The notes beneath the pieces are model-generated. The model saw only the letters and a program-made list of their open reading frames with translations. It was not told the origin of the DNA and did not search any database. A stretch of DNA of 21,941 bases, taken from positions 1 through 21,941 of the forward strand of contig CAMLDJ010000064.1 in NCBI GenBank assembly GCA_946478755.1, written 5' to 3'. This document shows positions 14,383-21,941 of this stretch, in pieces. A program made the translations under genes and the position numbers. This stretch comes from an uncultured Pedobacter sp. (GTDB lineage: Bacteria; Bacteroidota; Bacteroidia; Sphingobacteriales; Sphingobacteriaceae). Position 1 is the first letter of the stretch; each line of letters starts with the position of its first letter.

Positions 14383-16218
14383 ATGAGATATTCTAAATAT
14401 ATATACAGCCTGGCTGCAGTATCCATTTTATTTGCTTCATGTAATAAGGATCTGCTGGACAGACCGCCAGTTGACAAAGTTGTTAATGAAGAATTTTGGC
14501 GGAGTGAAGACGATCTGCGCCTGTATGGGAACGGATTTTATAGCAACTACTTTAATGGATATAGTTCTGGATTTGGTATAGATTATACGCCTGCAAGGGG
14601 ATATAACTTTTCGGATGACGGAACTTCTAAAAATGTTCAAACTAATTTTGAAAGCAGTGTACCAAGCTCCCGCGGTTCAACATCTGAGATTGCCGCCTGG
14701 ATGGGCACTTATGCAGGACCAACCTGGGATTTTGCCTGGGTACGTAAATCCAATATCTTTTTAGATCGTATAGAAAATGTGGCTAAGCCGAAACTTACCG
14801 AAGAAACCTATAAACATTGGACTGCAGTAGCGAGGTTTTTTAGAGGTTTTGAGTATAGTCGCCTGGTTAGCGTGTTTGGTGACGTTCCTTATTTCGACAA
14901 AGACGTGCTGGACAATGATCTGCCGACCCTCTATAAGGACCGTGACGACAGAGGTGTCGTAATGGATAAAGTGTACGATGACTTTAAGTATGTAATGGCA
15001 AATATGCGGGTAAATGATGGGGCGCAGTTCCTCAATAGGTATATAGCTGCGGCTTATATTTCCAGGTTTATGCTGTTTGAAGGGACATTTCAGCACTATC
15101 ATGGACTGGATGCTGCGCGGTCAAAAAAATATCTGGAGTTTGCCGTCGAGGCAGCGGATTTTGTCATGAGCAGTAACAAATGGAACTTTACGCGTGATTT
15201 CAAATCTTTGTTTTCATCGGAGAGTCTTTCAGGACACTCTGAAGTGCTTCTTTACAGGGCCTATGATGCAGCCTTAAATTTAACACATAGCATCGGCTCC
15301 TATAACAATGGAACAGAAACGCTGGTTTTTGACCCTAACCTGGCCTTAATAAAATCCTTTATTGTTAATGATGGTAAAGTATGGCAGAGTTCTGATCTGG
15401 CAGGGGCAAAAACATTTACAATTGCAGATCTGGTAAAGACCAGGGATCCCCGTTTTGAAGCTTCCTTTATAGATACCGCGCTGGCTTCGTCGGCAACGTT
15501 GCTGTATACCTATAAGTTTGCATCAAGGGATGCCATCACCTATATCGGAAAGACCTATCCCGCGGCATGGGGTAGTAACACAAATACCAGTGATGCCCCT
15601 GTGATGCGGTTGGGAGAAGTGGTCTTGAACTGGATAGAAGCAAAAGCAGTCTTGGCGGCGTATCACGGTGGTATAGCTGTTAGCGACGCCGATCTGACCA
15701 GATCAATTAATGCGATCCGTAGTCGGCCGCTGGATGCCGAGGCGGTTTCGAAGGGTGTGCAGAAAACTGCTCCGCTTACTTTGGGGACGATGCCAAATGA
15801 CCCGGCGCGTGACGCCGATGTGCCTGCGCTGATTTGGGAAATTCGTCGTGAAAGAAGAATGGAGCTGGCCTTTGAGCACTCGAGGTTACTGGACCTGAAA
15901 CGCTGGAAGAAACTAAATTACATGAATTTCAATGCCGATCCCGATCATTTTTTAGGGCCATGGGTAGATGTAAAGAAAGAAATTCCAAGCTATTTAACGC
16001 CTGCCAATGTCAATAAGGTAAGGGTTAAGAAAGCAGACGGCACCGTGGTTGCCTATAATGGAAGTAACGCTGATGCAATGGTTGGATACTGGATGGTTGA
16101 AAATGCGGCAAACAGGAACGCATTTACGGACCGTTCGTATCTGTCTCCGGTAGGCCAATCTCAGATTGTTCAATACCAGGAAAAAGGTTATAAATTAACG
16201 CAGACCAAGCTTTGGTAA
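14383..16218 (+). CDS. SusD/RagB-family surface lipoprotein (second pair)
   Basis: The product has 611 residues. The N-terminus MRYSKYIYS, a hydrophobic segment and the lipobox FASC (C20) mark a lipoprotein. The segment after it (DRPPVDKVVNEEFWRSEDDLRLYGNGFY) is the classical SusD N-terminal start, and EIRRERRMELAFEHSRLLDLKRW (about 485-507) is the hallmark C-terminal SusD_RagB motif with its TPR-like helices between. It binds ligand at the surface over the SusC2 barrel. The spacing of 11 nt to susC2 implies translational coupling, and a strong terminator follows 25 nt after the stop codon. It belongs to the classical SusD group, unlike the third SusD here. Confidence 0.95.
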   Translation: MRYSKYIYSLAAVSILFASCNKDLLDRPPVDKVVNEEFWRSEDDLRLYGNGFYSNYFNGYSSGFGIDYTPARGYNFSDDGTSKNVQTNFESSVPSSRGSTSEIAAWMGTYAGPTWDFAWVRKSNIFLDRIENVAKPKLTEETYKHWTAVARFFRGFEYSRLVSVFGDVPYFDKDVLDNDLPTLYKDRDDRGVVMDKVYDDFKYVMANMRVNDGAQFLNRYIAAAYISRFMLFEGTFQHYHGLDAARSKKYLEFAVEAADFVMSSNKWNFTRDFKSLFSSESLSGHSEVLLYRAYDAALNLTHSIGSYNNGTETLVFDPNLALIKSFIVNDGKVWQSSDLAGAKTFTIADLVKTRDPRFEASFIDTALASSATLLYTYKFASRDAITYIGKTYPAAWGSNTNTSDAPVMRLGEVVLNWIEAKAVLAAYHGGIAVSDADLTRSINAIRSRPLDAEAVSKGVQKTAPLTLGTMPNDPARDADVPALIWEIRRERRMELAFEHSRLLDLKRWKKLNYMNFNADPDHFLGPWVDVKKEIPSYLTPANVNKVRVKKADGTVVAYNGSNADAMVGYWMVENAANRNAFTDRSYLSPVGQSQIVQYQEKGYKLTQTKLW

Positions 16219-16243
16219 GCCATTTATAGTTTATTTGATTTTG

Positions 16244-16273
16244 AAAGGGTGCTCATTTCGGGCACCCTTTTTT
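16244..16273 (+). terminator. Rho-independent terminator after susD2
   Basis: AAAGGGTGC (16244-16252) pairs perfectly with GCACCCTTT (16262-16270), a 9-bp stem with a 9-nt loop, followed by T residues to 16273. It separates the second and third SusC/SusD units, so susC3 needs its own promoter. Confidence 0.9.
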
Positions 16274-16326
16274 GTTGTGGTTGATCTTAAAGTACCGTGG
16301 CGCCTTAAAGAAATGTTAAATGTTGA

Positions 16327-16360
16327 AATTGGTGTGAACAATTTATACACCCAATTGTTC
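16327..16360 (+). promoter_or_regulatory. Two overlapping, mutually exclusive hairpins upstream of susC3
   Basis: Hairpin 1: GAACAATT (16336-16343) with AATTGTTC (16353-16360), 8 bp perfect. Hairpin 2: AATTGGTGT (16327-16335) with ACACCCAATT (16347-16356), 9 bp with one bulged C. Both use the AATT at 16353-16356, so only one can form at a time. If transcribed, this could be a small regulatory switch; on DNA the first could be an operator. Role unproven. Confidence 0.35.
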
Positions 16361-16527
16361 TACTTCTGTTACCCAGCTCTTTAAAAGTCAGGTTAATGTT
16401 TTTGTGTTGTTCCCCGATATCACGCTGTTCGCCAGAAAGATTTGTGTTGTTAAGAACAGGTTTTTGCTCATCACCTTATACCAGCTTAACCAGTAACCAA
16501 AACTACCACGTACTTAAATCAATCTAT

Positions 16528-19500
16528 ATGAAAAGAAAACTACTCATGTTATTTCTGGGTACTATTCTGCTGTCGATGCAGGTTGTTGCACAACAAATAA
16601 CAGTCACCGGTAAGGTGACATCGGCAAGTGACAACGCGCCGCTACCTGGAGTGTCCGTGAAAATTAAAGGGAAAACCGGCGGGACAACTACAGATCCCCG
16701 TGGGAATTATGCCATTGCTGTCCAAAGCAATGATGTGTTGGTTTTCAGCTTTATCGGTACCCTATCACAAGAAGTTGCGGTAAATGGTGCCAAGGTCCTT
16801 AACGTTAAGTTGGCAGAGGATAGCCGTGTTTTAAATGAAGTGGCGGTAACGGCATTTGGTGTAAGACAGGAAGTAAGGGGCCTTGGGTTTTCTACACAGA
16901 ATGTGAGGGCCCAGGAGATCGTTGAATCGCAGCAGCCCAATGTTGTAAATGCATTGCAGGGAAAGGTGGCCGGCGTTCAGATTACAAATTCCAGTGGTGC
17001 TGCGGGAGCTTCTGCCAATATTATGATCAGGGGAGGAAGCTCACTGAGCGGAAGTAATCAGCCATTATTTATTCTGGACGGTATACCGATAGACAACAGT
17101 ACACCTGTTTCTCAGGGCGGATTGGCGGCTCCGGTAGCGCCTGCCTCTAACCGGGCCGTAGATATTAATCCTGAAGATATAGAAACGATTACTGTACTGA
17201 AGGGACCCGCTGCCGCCGCGCTCTATGGGATCCGGGCCGCTTCGGGAGCCATCGTCATCACCACTAAAAAAGGTGCAGGAGGAGCCGCAAGAATAACTTA
17301 TCAGAATAATTTTTCTTTTGATCATATCAATAAGCTGCCCGACCTGCAGTCTCAGTATAAACAGGGTGAACAGGGAGCCTACAACGTGACCGCTTTAGGC
17401 TCCTGGGGTCCAGCCTTTTCTTCTGGCGAACAGGTTTATGATAATCTGGGAAATATTTTTCAAAACGCCTTTGCCCAAACCCATGATGTTTCTGTGAGTG
17501 GCAGTTCAGAGCAATCACATTATTATACTTCAGGTTCCTATTTGGAGCAAGGATCGATTATCGACAATTCAACTTTCGGGAAGAAGTCGTTCCGGGTAAA
17601 TGCAGATACTAAAGTCGGAGAAAAACTAACCATAGGGGGAAGCGCCAATTACATCAGGACAGACAGGAACTATTTTTCTCAGGGAAGTTTCAACGGAATT
17701 ATGGGCGCCTTAACCTGGCCCCGTAACCTGGATATGAAAGATTACCTGAACCCGGACGGGTCCCAAAAGATCATCAACTCCACCGGTACCGATAATCCTT
17801 ACTGGACGATCAGGAACAAGCCCTTTGTGAATAAAGTAAACCGGTTGATCGTTCAAGGTAACCTCGATTATAATCCTCTTAGTTTCCTGAATTTTACGTA
17901 CAGGCTGGGCACCGACTATTACACTGAGAATTTTAAATCCATAAGAATGCCGGGTACATTGGAACCAGCGGTTCTTGGTGGGGCTTTAAATCAATCGGTA
18001 GCCACCAATCAAATCACGACCTCGACTGCGATTCTAACCGCTAAAAAAACGCTGGCCTCAGATTTTAATTTTAGCCTTTCGGTAGGTAATAACATCGAGG
18101 TAAGTGCTTTGCAAACTTCAACCTCTACTACAGTTAATTTTTTAGACCCATCATTTGCCAGCATCAATAATTCAAAGCCAAGTGATAGAACAACTTCAGA
18201 AAGTTTGTTGCGCAGACGAATATTTAGCTGGTTTGGCGATTTTAATGTCGATTGGAAGGGGATTGCCTATGTGAATTTTAAAGGCCGCAACGACTGGTCT
18301 TCCACCTTGCCTGTAAAGGATCAGTCATTCTTTTATCCTTCCATCAGTACGGCAATAATTTTTACGGACCTGCTGAAGGAACTCGGGACCAAATCTGACG
18401 ACCGGGTTTTTTCGTATGGTAAGATCAGGGCTGCCTATTCTAATGTAGGTAAAGACGCCCCTCCATATGCACTTACCACCTCACTGGCTACTTTAACCAA
18501 TGATTTTACGATCAATCCAAGGGGCTTTATCATCAATTCGAATAACGCTTTCGGCAATCCCCTGCTGGTGCCGGAGTTCACACGGGCGTTCGAAGCTGGT
18601 GCAGATTTGAGGTTCATTAAGAACAGGCTGGGTATTGATATTACCTATTATTCCAGCAAATCGGATAACCAGATCTTACAGTTACGTACACCACCTTCCT
18701 CTGGTTCTTTTTTAGCCACACTTAACGGGGGGTCCATTAGAAACAAGGGAGTTGAGGTCGTTTTAAACGGAAGACCGATTGATGGCCAGGATTTGAAATG
18801 GTCAGTAGATGTAAATTTCGCGCGTAATACCTCCGAGGTAAAGGCCTTGCCGGCTAAAATTGACCGGATAGAACTGTCCGATGCCTGGGCGGCATCCAAT
18901 GTAGCCCAGGGAGCAGCTTTTTTGGGCGGCAGTCTATTTGGCATCAATGGAAACGTTTGGAAGCGAAATGACCAGGGACAGCTTTTATTGACTAACGCAG
19001 GATATCCACAAGTGCAAACTGCCCTGGCCAACATAGGCGACAGGAACCCTGATTTCACCATGGGGATTACCAACACATTTAACTATAAGAATTTTATGTT
19101 CTCATTTATGATTGACGTACGCTCAGGTGGACAGGTATTTAATGCCACAGAAAATGCTTTGGTGAGATCAGGCTTAAGCCTTAAAACCCTCGATCGTGGG
19201 ACGAGGGTGTTTGACGGGATCATCGAATCTACTGGTGCTCAAAATACCATAGCGGTTCCCTTAAATCAGAATTATTATCAAACCATTTATGCCAATCAGG
19301 GATACGATTTTGTGGAAGACGGTGGCTGGACCAGGTTAAGGTATGTTACATTGACCTACAACATGCCTGCGAAATATCTGGAGAAACTAAAACTTAAAGG
19401 ACTGTCATTTACCGCTACCGGTCGTAATCTGATTTTAATCACCAATTACTCAGGTGTGGACCCCGAAGTTTCGGGCAGTGGTGCTGGGGTCGGCGGAACA

Positions 19501-19575
19501 GGCTCTTTTGGGTTTGATAACCTTGGCGTTCCTGCCACCAGAGGCTTTGATATCGGTTTAAAATTAACATTGTAA
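16528..19575 (+). CDS. SusC/RagA-family TonB-dependent outer-membrane transporter (third pair)
   Basis: The product has 1015 residues from the ATG at 16528. The longer frame from 16396 puts 44 unlikely Cys/Ser-rich residues before the signal peptide MKRKLLMLFLGT...VVAQ, so I chose 16528. Then a carboxypeptidase-regulatory-like domain about 24-97 (ITVTGKVTSASDNAPLPGVS), TonB-box-like NEVAVTAFG at 103-111, plug about 118-249 (LQGKVAGVQI, IMIRGGSS, LFILDGIPID, IETITVLKGPAAAALYGIRAA), and beta-barrel. There is no STN domain. Its leader and first domain are close to those of SusC2, pointing to duplication or domain shuffling followed by barrel divergence. susD3 begins about 11 nt later and a secreted amidase follows, so the imported ligand may be a peptidoglycan fragment or glycopeptide. 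Confidence 0.95.
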   Translation: MKRKLLMLFLGTILLSMQVVAQQITVTGKVTSASDNAPLPGVSVKIKGKTGGTTTDPRGNYAIAVQSNDVLVFSFIGTLSQEVAVNGAKVLNVKLAEDSRVLNEVAVTAFGVRQEVRGLGFSTQNVRAQEIVESQQPNVVNALQGKVAGVQITNSSGAAGASANIMIRGGSSLSGSNQPLFILDGIPIDNSTPVSQGGLAAPVAPASNRAVDINPEDIETITVLKGPAAAALYGIRAASGAIVITTKKGAGGAARITYQNNFSFDHINKLPDLQSQYKQGEQGAYNVTALGSWGPAFSSGEQVYDNLGNIFQNAFAQTHDVSVSGSSEQSHYYTSGSYLEQGSIIDNSTFGKKSFRVNADTKVGEKLTIGGSANYIRTDRNYFSQGSFNGIMGALTWPRNLDMKDYLNPDGSQKIINSTGTDNPYWTIRNKPFVNKVNRLIVQGNLDYNPLSFLNFTYRLGTDYYTENFKSIRMPGTLEPAVLGGALNQSVATNQITTSTAILTAKKTLASDFNFSLSVGNNIEVSALQTSTSTTVNFLDPSFASINNSKPSDRTTSESLLRRRIFSWFGDFNVDWKGIAYVNFKGRNDWSSTLPVKDQSFFYPSISTAIIFTDLLKELGTKSDDRVFSYGKIRAAYSNVGKDAPPYALTTSLATLTNDFTINPRGFIINSNNAFGNPLLVPEFTRAFEAGADLRFIKNRLGIDITYYSSKSDNQILQLRTPPSSGSFLATLNGGSIRNKGVEVVLNGRPIDGQDLKWSVDVNFARNTSEVKALPAKIDRIELSDAWAASNVAQGAAFLGGSLFGINGNVWKRNDQGQLLLTNAGYPQVQTALANIGDRNPDFTMGITNTFNYKNFMFSFMIDVRSGGQVFNATENALVRSGLSLKTLDRGTRVFDGIIESTGAQNTIAVPLNQNYYQTIYANQGYDFVEDGGWTRLRYVTLTYNMPAKYLEKLKLKGLSFTATGRNLILITNYSGVDPEVSGSGAGVGGTGSFGFDNLGVPATRGFDIGLKLTL

Positions 19576-19586
19576 GCGCATTGATT

Positions 19587-21197
19587 ATGAATATGACATA
19601 TAAAAAAGGGATCGCCTGCCTTGTTTTAGGGGTGTTTCTTTTGTCCAGTTCTTGTAAGAAATTTCTGGAAGTGAATGTAGATCCAAATAACCCAACAAAA
19701 GTAAGTGCCGCAAACCGGCTGGTCGGTGCGATTACCACCTCAAACGGAGCTGCCTTATGGCGTGGGGAGCGGGAAATTGCAGGTGTAACCCAGTATGGGG
19801 TCACCAAATTATTAACTGGCACCAACCTGAACGCGGAAACCTGGCGATTTACTTCGGCTTACTTTGCCTGGCAAAATACTTACGTATTCACCATGCCAAA
19901 TTGCATTGACCTCATTAATCTGGGGGAGGAGGAAGGCAATCCACATTTTGTTGGGGCTGGAAAAACCTTATTGGCGATGAATTTTGGGCTGCTGACGGAT
20001 CAGTATGGTGCTATTGTGATCGATGAGTTTTATAATGGAAAGACTCAGCTCTCTTTAACACCAAAAATGCAGGATCAGCAAACCGTTTATCAGCGCATAG
20101 ACCAATTGCTGGATGAAGCCATAACCGCATTTAATAATCCGGCCAATGCAAGTGGATTAAATTCTGCAGGGGGAGACATCATGTACCAGGGAAACGTGGA
20201 TAAATGGAGGCGTTTTGCCTGGGCGCTGAAGGCAAGATATTTAAATCATCTTACGAAAAAAACATCTCTTTATAACCCCACTAAAATCCTCGAAGCCTGT
20301 GCGAATGCTTTTAATCAGGATGGCATGGATGCAGAGTTTCCTTACCTGGCGAACGGTTTGCCAACAGATGAAAATCCCTGGTTTAGCTGGGGTGGTTTTG
20401 TGGTGCCCCCTGGTTCGACCCCGGATCAGGCCGTATATAACCCGAGGTACTTTGCCTGGAGCCAGTTTTTCGTCAATATGCTTACCAGTTTGCCTGTGAC
20501 CAATACTCCACTTCAGGATCCCCGGATCAGCAAGATCATGCAACCCGCACCCTCGGATGGGCAGTACCGTGGTTTAAGGCCAGGTGGTGGGCTGGTCGCC
20601 GGACAGGGCATCCTGGCAAATGGACAGAATGGGGATGCGACAAAAAGGAACGCCAATGATTATGGTCTTTTTAGCAACAGCGGCTTTTATACCAGGGAAA
20701 CCTCACCCTTTCCTTTTATTACTTATTCGGAGGTTAAACTGATAGAGGCAGAGGCCCGTTTGAGATCAGGAGATATTGGGGGAGCCCTTCTTGCCTATGA
20801 GGAAGGTGTGAAGTCGAATATGCGCAAACTGGGGGTCAGTGGTCCTGAAATAACGGCTTACTGGACAGCGCAGGTGGCGGACGGCTTGAATGCGCATTTT
20901 GCGAATCTTACCCAGGGCTTAAGTCACATTATGAGGCAAAAGTATATTTCCTTATGTTTGAATCCGGAAACCTGGGTGGACATGCGGAGGTCAGATTTTA
21001 GTCAGGCGATATACGGACCGTCACTGCTAAGGCCTTTGAACCTGAATAGCGTTGTATTTGATGTGAACAATCCCAATCAATGGATACGGGCCATGGTATA
21101 CGAAAGCAATGAACAAACCCGAAATCCAGACAATGTAGGCGACAATTCGGAAAGATACCGCTTGTTGACGCCTTTATGGTGGGATACAGCTCCCTAA
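19587..21197 (+). CDS. SusD-like lipoprotein of the SusD-like_2 type (third pair)
   Basis: The product has 536 residues from ATG 19587; a TTG at 19581 and an ATG at 19593 are in the same frame and cannot be excluded. The N-terminus has a hydrophobic stretch and the lipobox SSSC (C23 from this start), followed by KFLEVNVDPNNPT, the signature of the SusD/RagB lipoprotein subgroup known as SusD-like_2. The C-terminal QKYISLCLNPETWVDMRRSDF segment is the matching motif of that subgroup, in place of the RRERR...ELAFE motif of the second SusD. It partners SusC3 at the cell surface in ligand capture. It is tightly spaced to susC3 before it and to the amidase 13 nt after it, so the three are probably one transcript. 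Confidence 0.93.
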   Translation: MNMTYKKGIACLVLGVFLLSSSCKKFLEVNVDPNNPTKVSAANRLVGAITTSNGAALWRGEREIAGVTQYGVTKLLTGTNLNAETWRFTSAYFAWQNTYVFTMPNCIDLINLGEEEGNPHFVGAGKTLLAMNFGLLTDQYGAIVIDEFYNGKTQLSLTPKMQDQQTVYQRIDQLLDEAITAFNNPANASGLNSAGGDIMYQGNVDKWRRFAWALKARYLNHLTKKTSLYNPTKILEACANAFNQDGMDAEFPYLANGLPTDENPWFSWGGFVVPPGSTPDQAVYNPRYFAWSQFFVNMLTSLPVTNTPLQDPRISKIMQPAPSDGQYRGLRPGGGLVAGQGILANGQNGDATKRNANDYGLFSNSGFYTRETSPFPFITYSEVKLIEAEARLRSGDIGGALLAYEEGVKSNMRKLGVSGPEITAYWTAQVADGLNAHFANLTQGLSHIMRQKYISLCLNPETWVDMRRSDFSQAIYGPSLLRPLNLNSVVFDVNNPNQWIRAMVYESNEQTRNPDNVGDNSERYRLLTPLWWDTAP

Positions 21198-21210
21198 TCT
21201 TATTTGACAA

Positions 21211-21888
21211 ATGATAAAGCATAAAAACTTAATCTTATTTCTGCTTTTACTAAGTAGCACTGCCGCTCTTCAGGTAAGCGCGCAGGCTACTTTTAGAGTT
21301 TTTGAAAAGCCAATTATCTTCGATGCCGAAAGGAAGCAGCTTTCGCTGGAGTACCTGGAAAAACGACACGGTCTGAAGCAGGTGGAACCCAGTATTAAGC
21401 CCCGGATGATTGTGCTGCATTGGACAGCCATACCCACCATTGAGCAAACGTTTGACGTTTTTAATAAATCAAGACTGCCTGGCAGCAGAAAAGAGATTGC
21501 TACGGCGAGCGCGCTTAATGTGTCTTCCCAATATTTGGTAGACAGGGATGGAACGGTCTTCCGCCTGTTGCCGGACACTGTTTTTGCGAGACATGTGATT
21601 GGGCTTAACTATTGCGCCATTGGCGTAGAAAACATTGGGAGTGACAAAAATCCACTGACGCCCGCACAATTGGCGGCCAATGAACAACTGATCAGGTACC
21701 TTAAACGTAAATATCCCATTGAATATGTGATTGGGCATTATGAGTATACCCGGTTTAGGTCGACCAACCTTTGGAAGGAATCGGATTCAGGGTATAGTAC
21801 CGAAAAAACAGATCCCGGGATTGATTTTATGAAAAGGATCAGGGCGCAAATCAAAGATTTAAATATAAAAGGTGCTCCGGAGCCATAA
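21211..21888 (+). CDS. Secreted AmpD-like N-acetylmuramoyl-L-alanine amidase (Amidase_2)
   Basis: The product has 225 residues, with a signal peptide at about 1-24 (hydrophobic run ending VSAQA, no lipobox Cys), so it acts in the periplasm or outside the cell. The Amidase_2 zinc site is complete: H70 in MIVLHWT, H176 in IGHYEY and D201 in KTDPGIDF. E140 in GVENIG and K199 match AmpD E116 and K162. These enzymes cut the amide bond between MurNAc and L-Ala of the peptide stem. Cytoplasmic AmpD recycles anhydro-muropeptides; this one is exported. It follows susD3 by 13 nt, and with anmK in the same window this supports a muropeptide-directed role. Whether it prefers polymeric wall, anhydro-muropeptides or another amide cannot be told from sequence. 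Confidence 0.92.
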   Translation: MIKHKNLILFLLLLSSTAALQVSAQATFRVFEKPIIFDAERKQLSLEYLEKRHGLKQVEPSIKPRMIVLHWTAIPTIEQTFDVFNKSRLPGSRKEIATASALNVSSQYLVDRDGTVFRLLPDTVFARHVIGLNYCAIGVENIGSDKNPLTPAQLAANEQLIRYLKRKYPIEYVIGHYEYTRFRSTNLWKESDSGYSTEKTDPGIDFMKRIRAQIKDLNIKGAPEP

Positions 21889-21916
21889 ACAAGCGGCGCG
21901 GTATTATAATTATTTA

Positions 21917-21941
21917 TATTTTTGCGTCATGGCAAATTTTA
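21917..21941 (+). CDS. Possible start of a further gene at the right edge, with a -7 element just before it
   Basis: TATTTTTG at 21917-21924 fully matches the Bacteroidota -7 element, and an ATG begins at 21929 (Met-Ala-Asn-Phe, then the window ends). If both are real, transcription would begin at or next to the ATG, giving a leaderless message. Only four codons are visible, no -33 TTG is seen, and the region is AT-rich, so this is weak. Confidence 0.25.

Larger units (their letters stand above)
16219..16527. other. Intergenic region before susC3: terminator plus possible leader
   Basis: This stretch of 309 nt has no convincing gene. It contains the susD2 terminator (16244-16273), a pair of overlapping hairpins (16327-16360), and an 11-bp direct repeat TTTGTGTTGTT at 16401-16411 and 16441-16451 (40 bp period). 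I saw no full match to the -7 consensus; AAGATTTG at 16437-16444 is one base off but has no -33 partner. An in-frame ATG at 16396 extends the susC3 frame but would hide the signal peptide. Confidence 0.5.

Noticed and set aside
16396..16527. N-terminal extension of susC3 from an upstream ATG
   Set aside because: The added 44 residues are Cys/Ser-rich without family similarity and would place the clear signal peptide (MKRKLLMLF) internally; the ATG at 16528 matches the susC2 start.
19581..19586. TTG start for susD3
   Set aside because: An ATG lies two codons downstream with an adequate lipoprotein signal; TTG adds nothing recognisable, though it cannot be excluded.

Overview
The window looks like a chromosomal segment of a Bacteroidota bacterium, most likely Sphingobacteriaceae (Pedobacter-like). 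Three things suggest this: three complete SusC/SusD outer-membrane pairs, a NagB deaminase fused to a PIG-L deacetylase-like domain, and weak ribosome binding sites with promoters that match the Bacteroidota -7 element (TAnnTTTG) better than a sigma-70 consensus. The genus is an inference; no rRNA or tRNA gene is present to confirm it.

Layout. 1-2828 (minus strand): nagB (deaminase plus PIG-L) followed by a nagX/HGSNAT-like membrane acetyltransferase that runs off the left edge, with a perfect 12-bp hairpin between them. 2829-3079: divergent intergenic region with a LacI-type CG-centred palindrome and a second, 11-bp-arm palindrome just before the next start codon. 3080-9598 (plus strand): peptidase C26/PuuD-like hydrolase, anhydro-MurNAc kinase (anmK), then the first SusC/SusD pair, closed by a strong intrinsic terminator. 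9646-9949: non-coding, with an 11-bp inverted repeat and four tandem 11-bp repeats. 9950-10696 (minus strand): DeoR-family regulator. 10931-16218 (plus strand): second SusC/SusD pair and a strong terminator. 16528-21888 (plus strand): third SusC/SusD pair and a secreted AmpD-like N-acetylmuramoyl-L-alanine amidase. The first codons of another possible gene lie at the right edge.

How the genes may work together. AnmK, an AmpD-like amidase, a gamma-glutamyl hydrolase-family enzyme, NagB and a NagX-type amino-sugar acetyltransferase all fit the capture and breakdown of peptidoglycan fragments or other amino sugars. SusC/D pairs would import the ligand, the amidase would separate peptide from MurNAc, the C26 enzyme might cut gamma-glutamyl bonds, AnmK would make MurNAc-6-P, and NagB would feed fructose-6-P to glycolysis. 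MurQ, NagA and AmpG are not in the window, so this is a hypothesis.

Regulation. The most distinctive non-coding features are (i) a shared palindrome (CAATACGC...CGyATTG) before both the C26 gene and susC1, and (ii) two tandem TGCGTG-type sites exactly 105 bp apart between deoR and susC2. No SusC carries the extra N-terminal STN domain and no anti-sigma or ECF sigma gene is present, so control by DNA-binding repressors is more likely than trans-envelope signalling.
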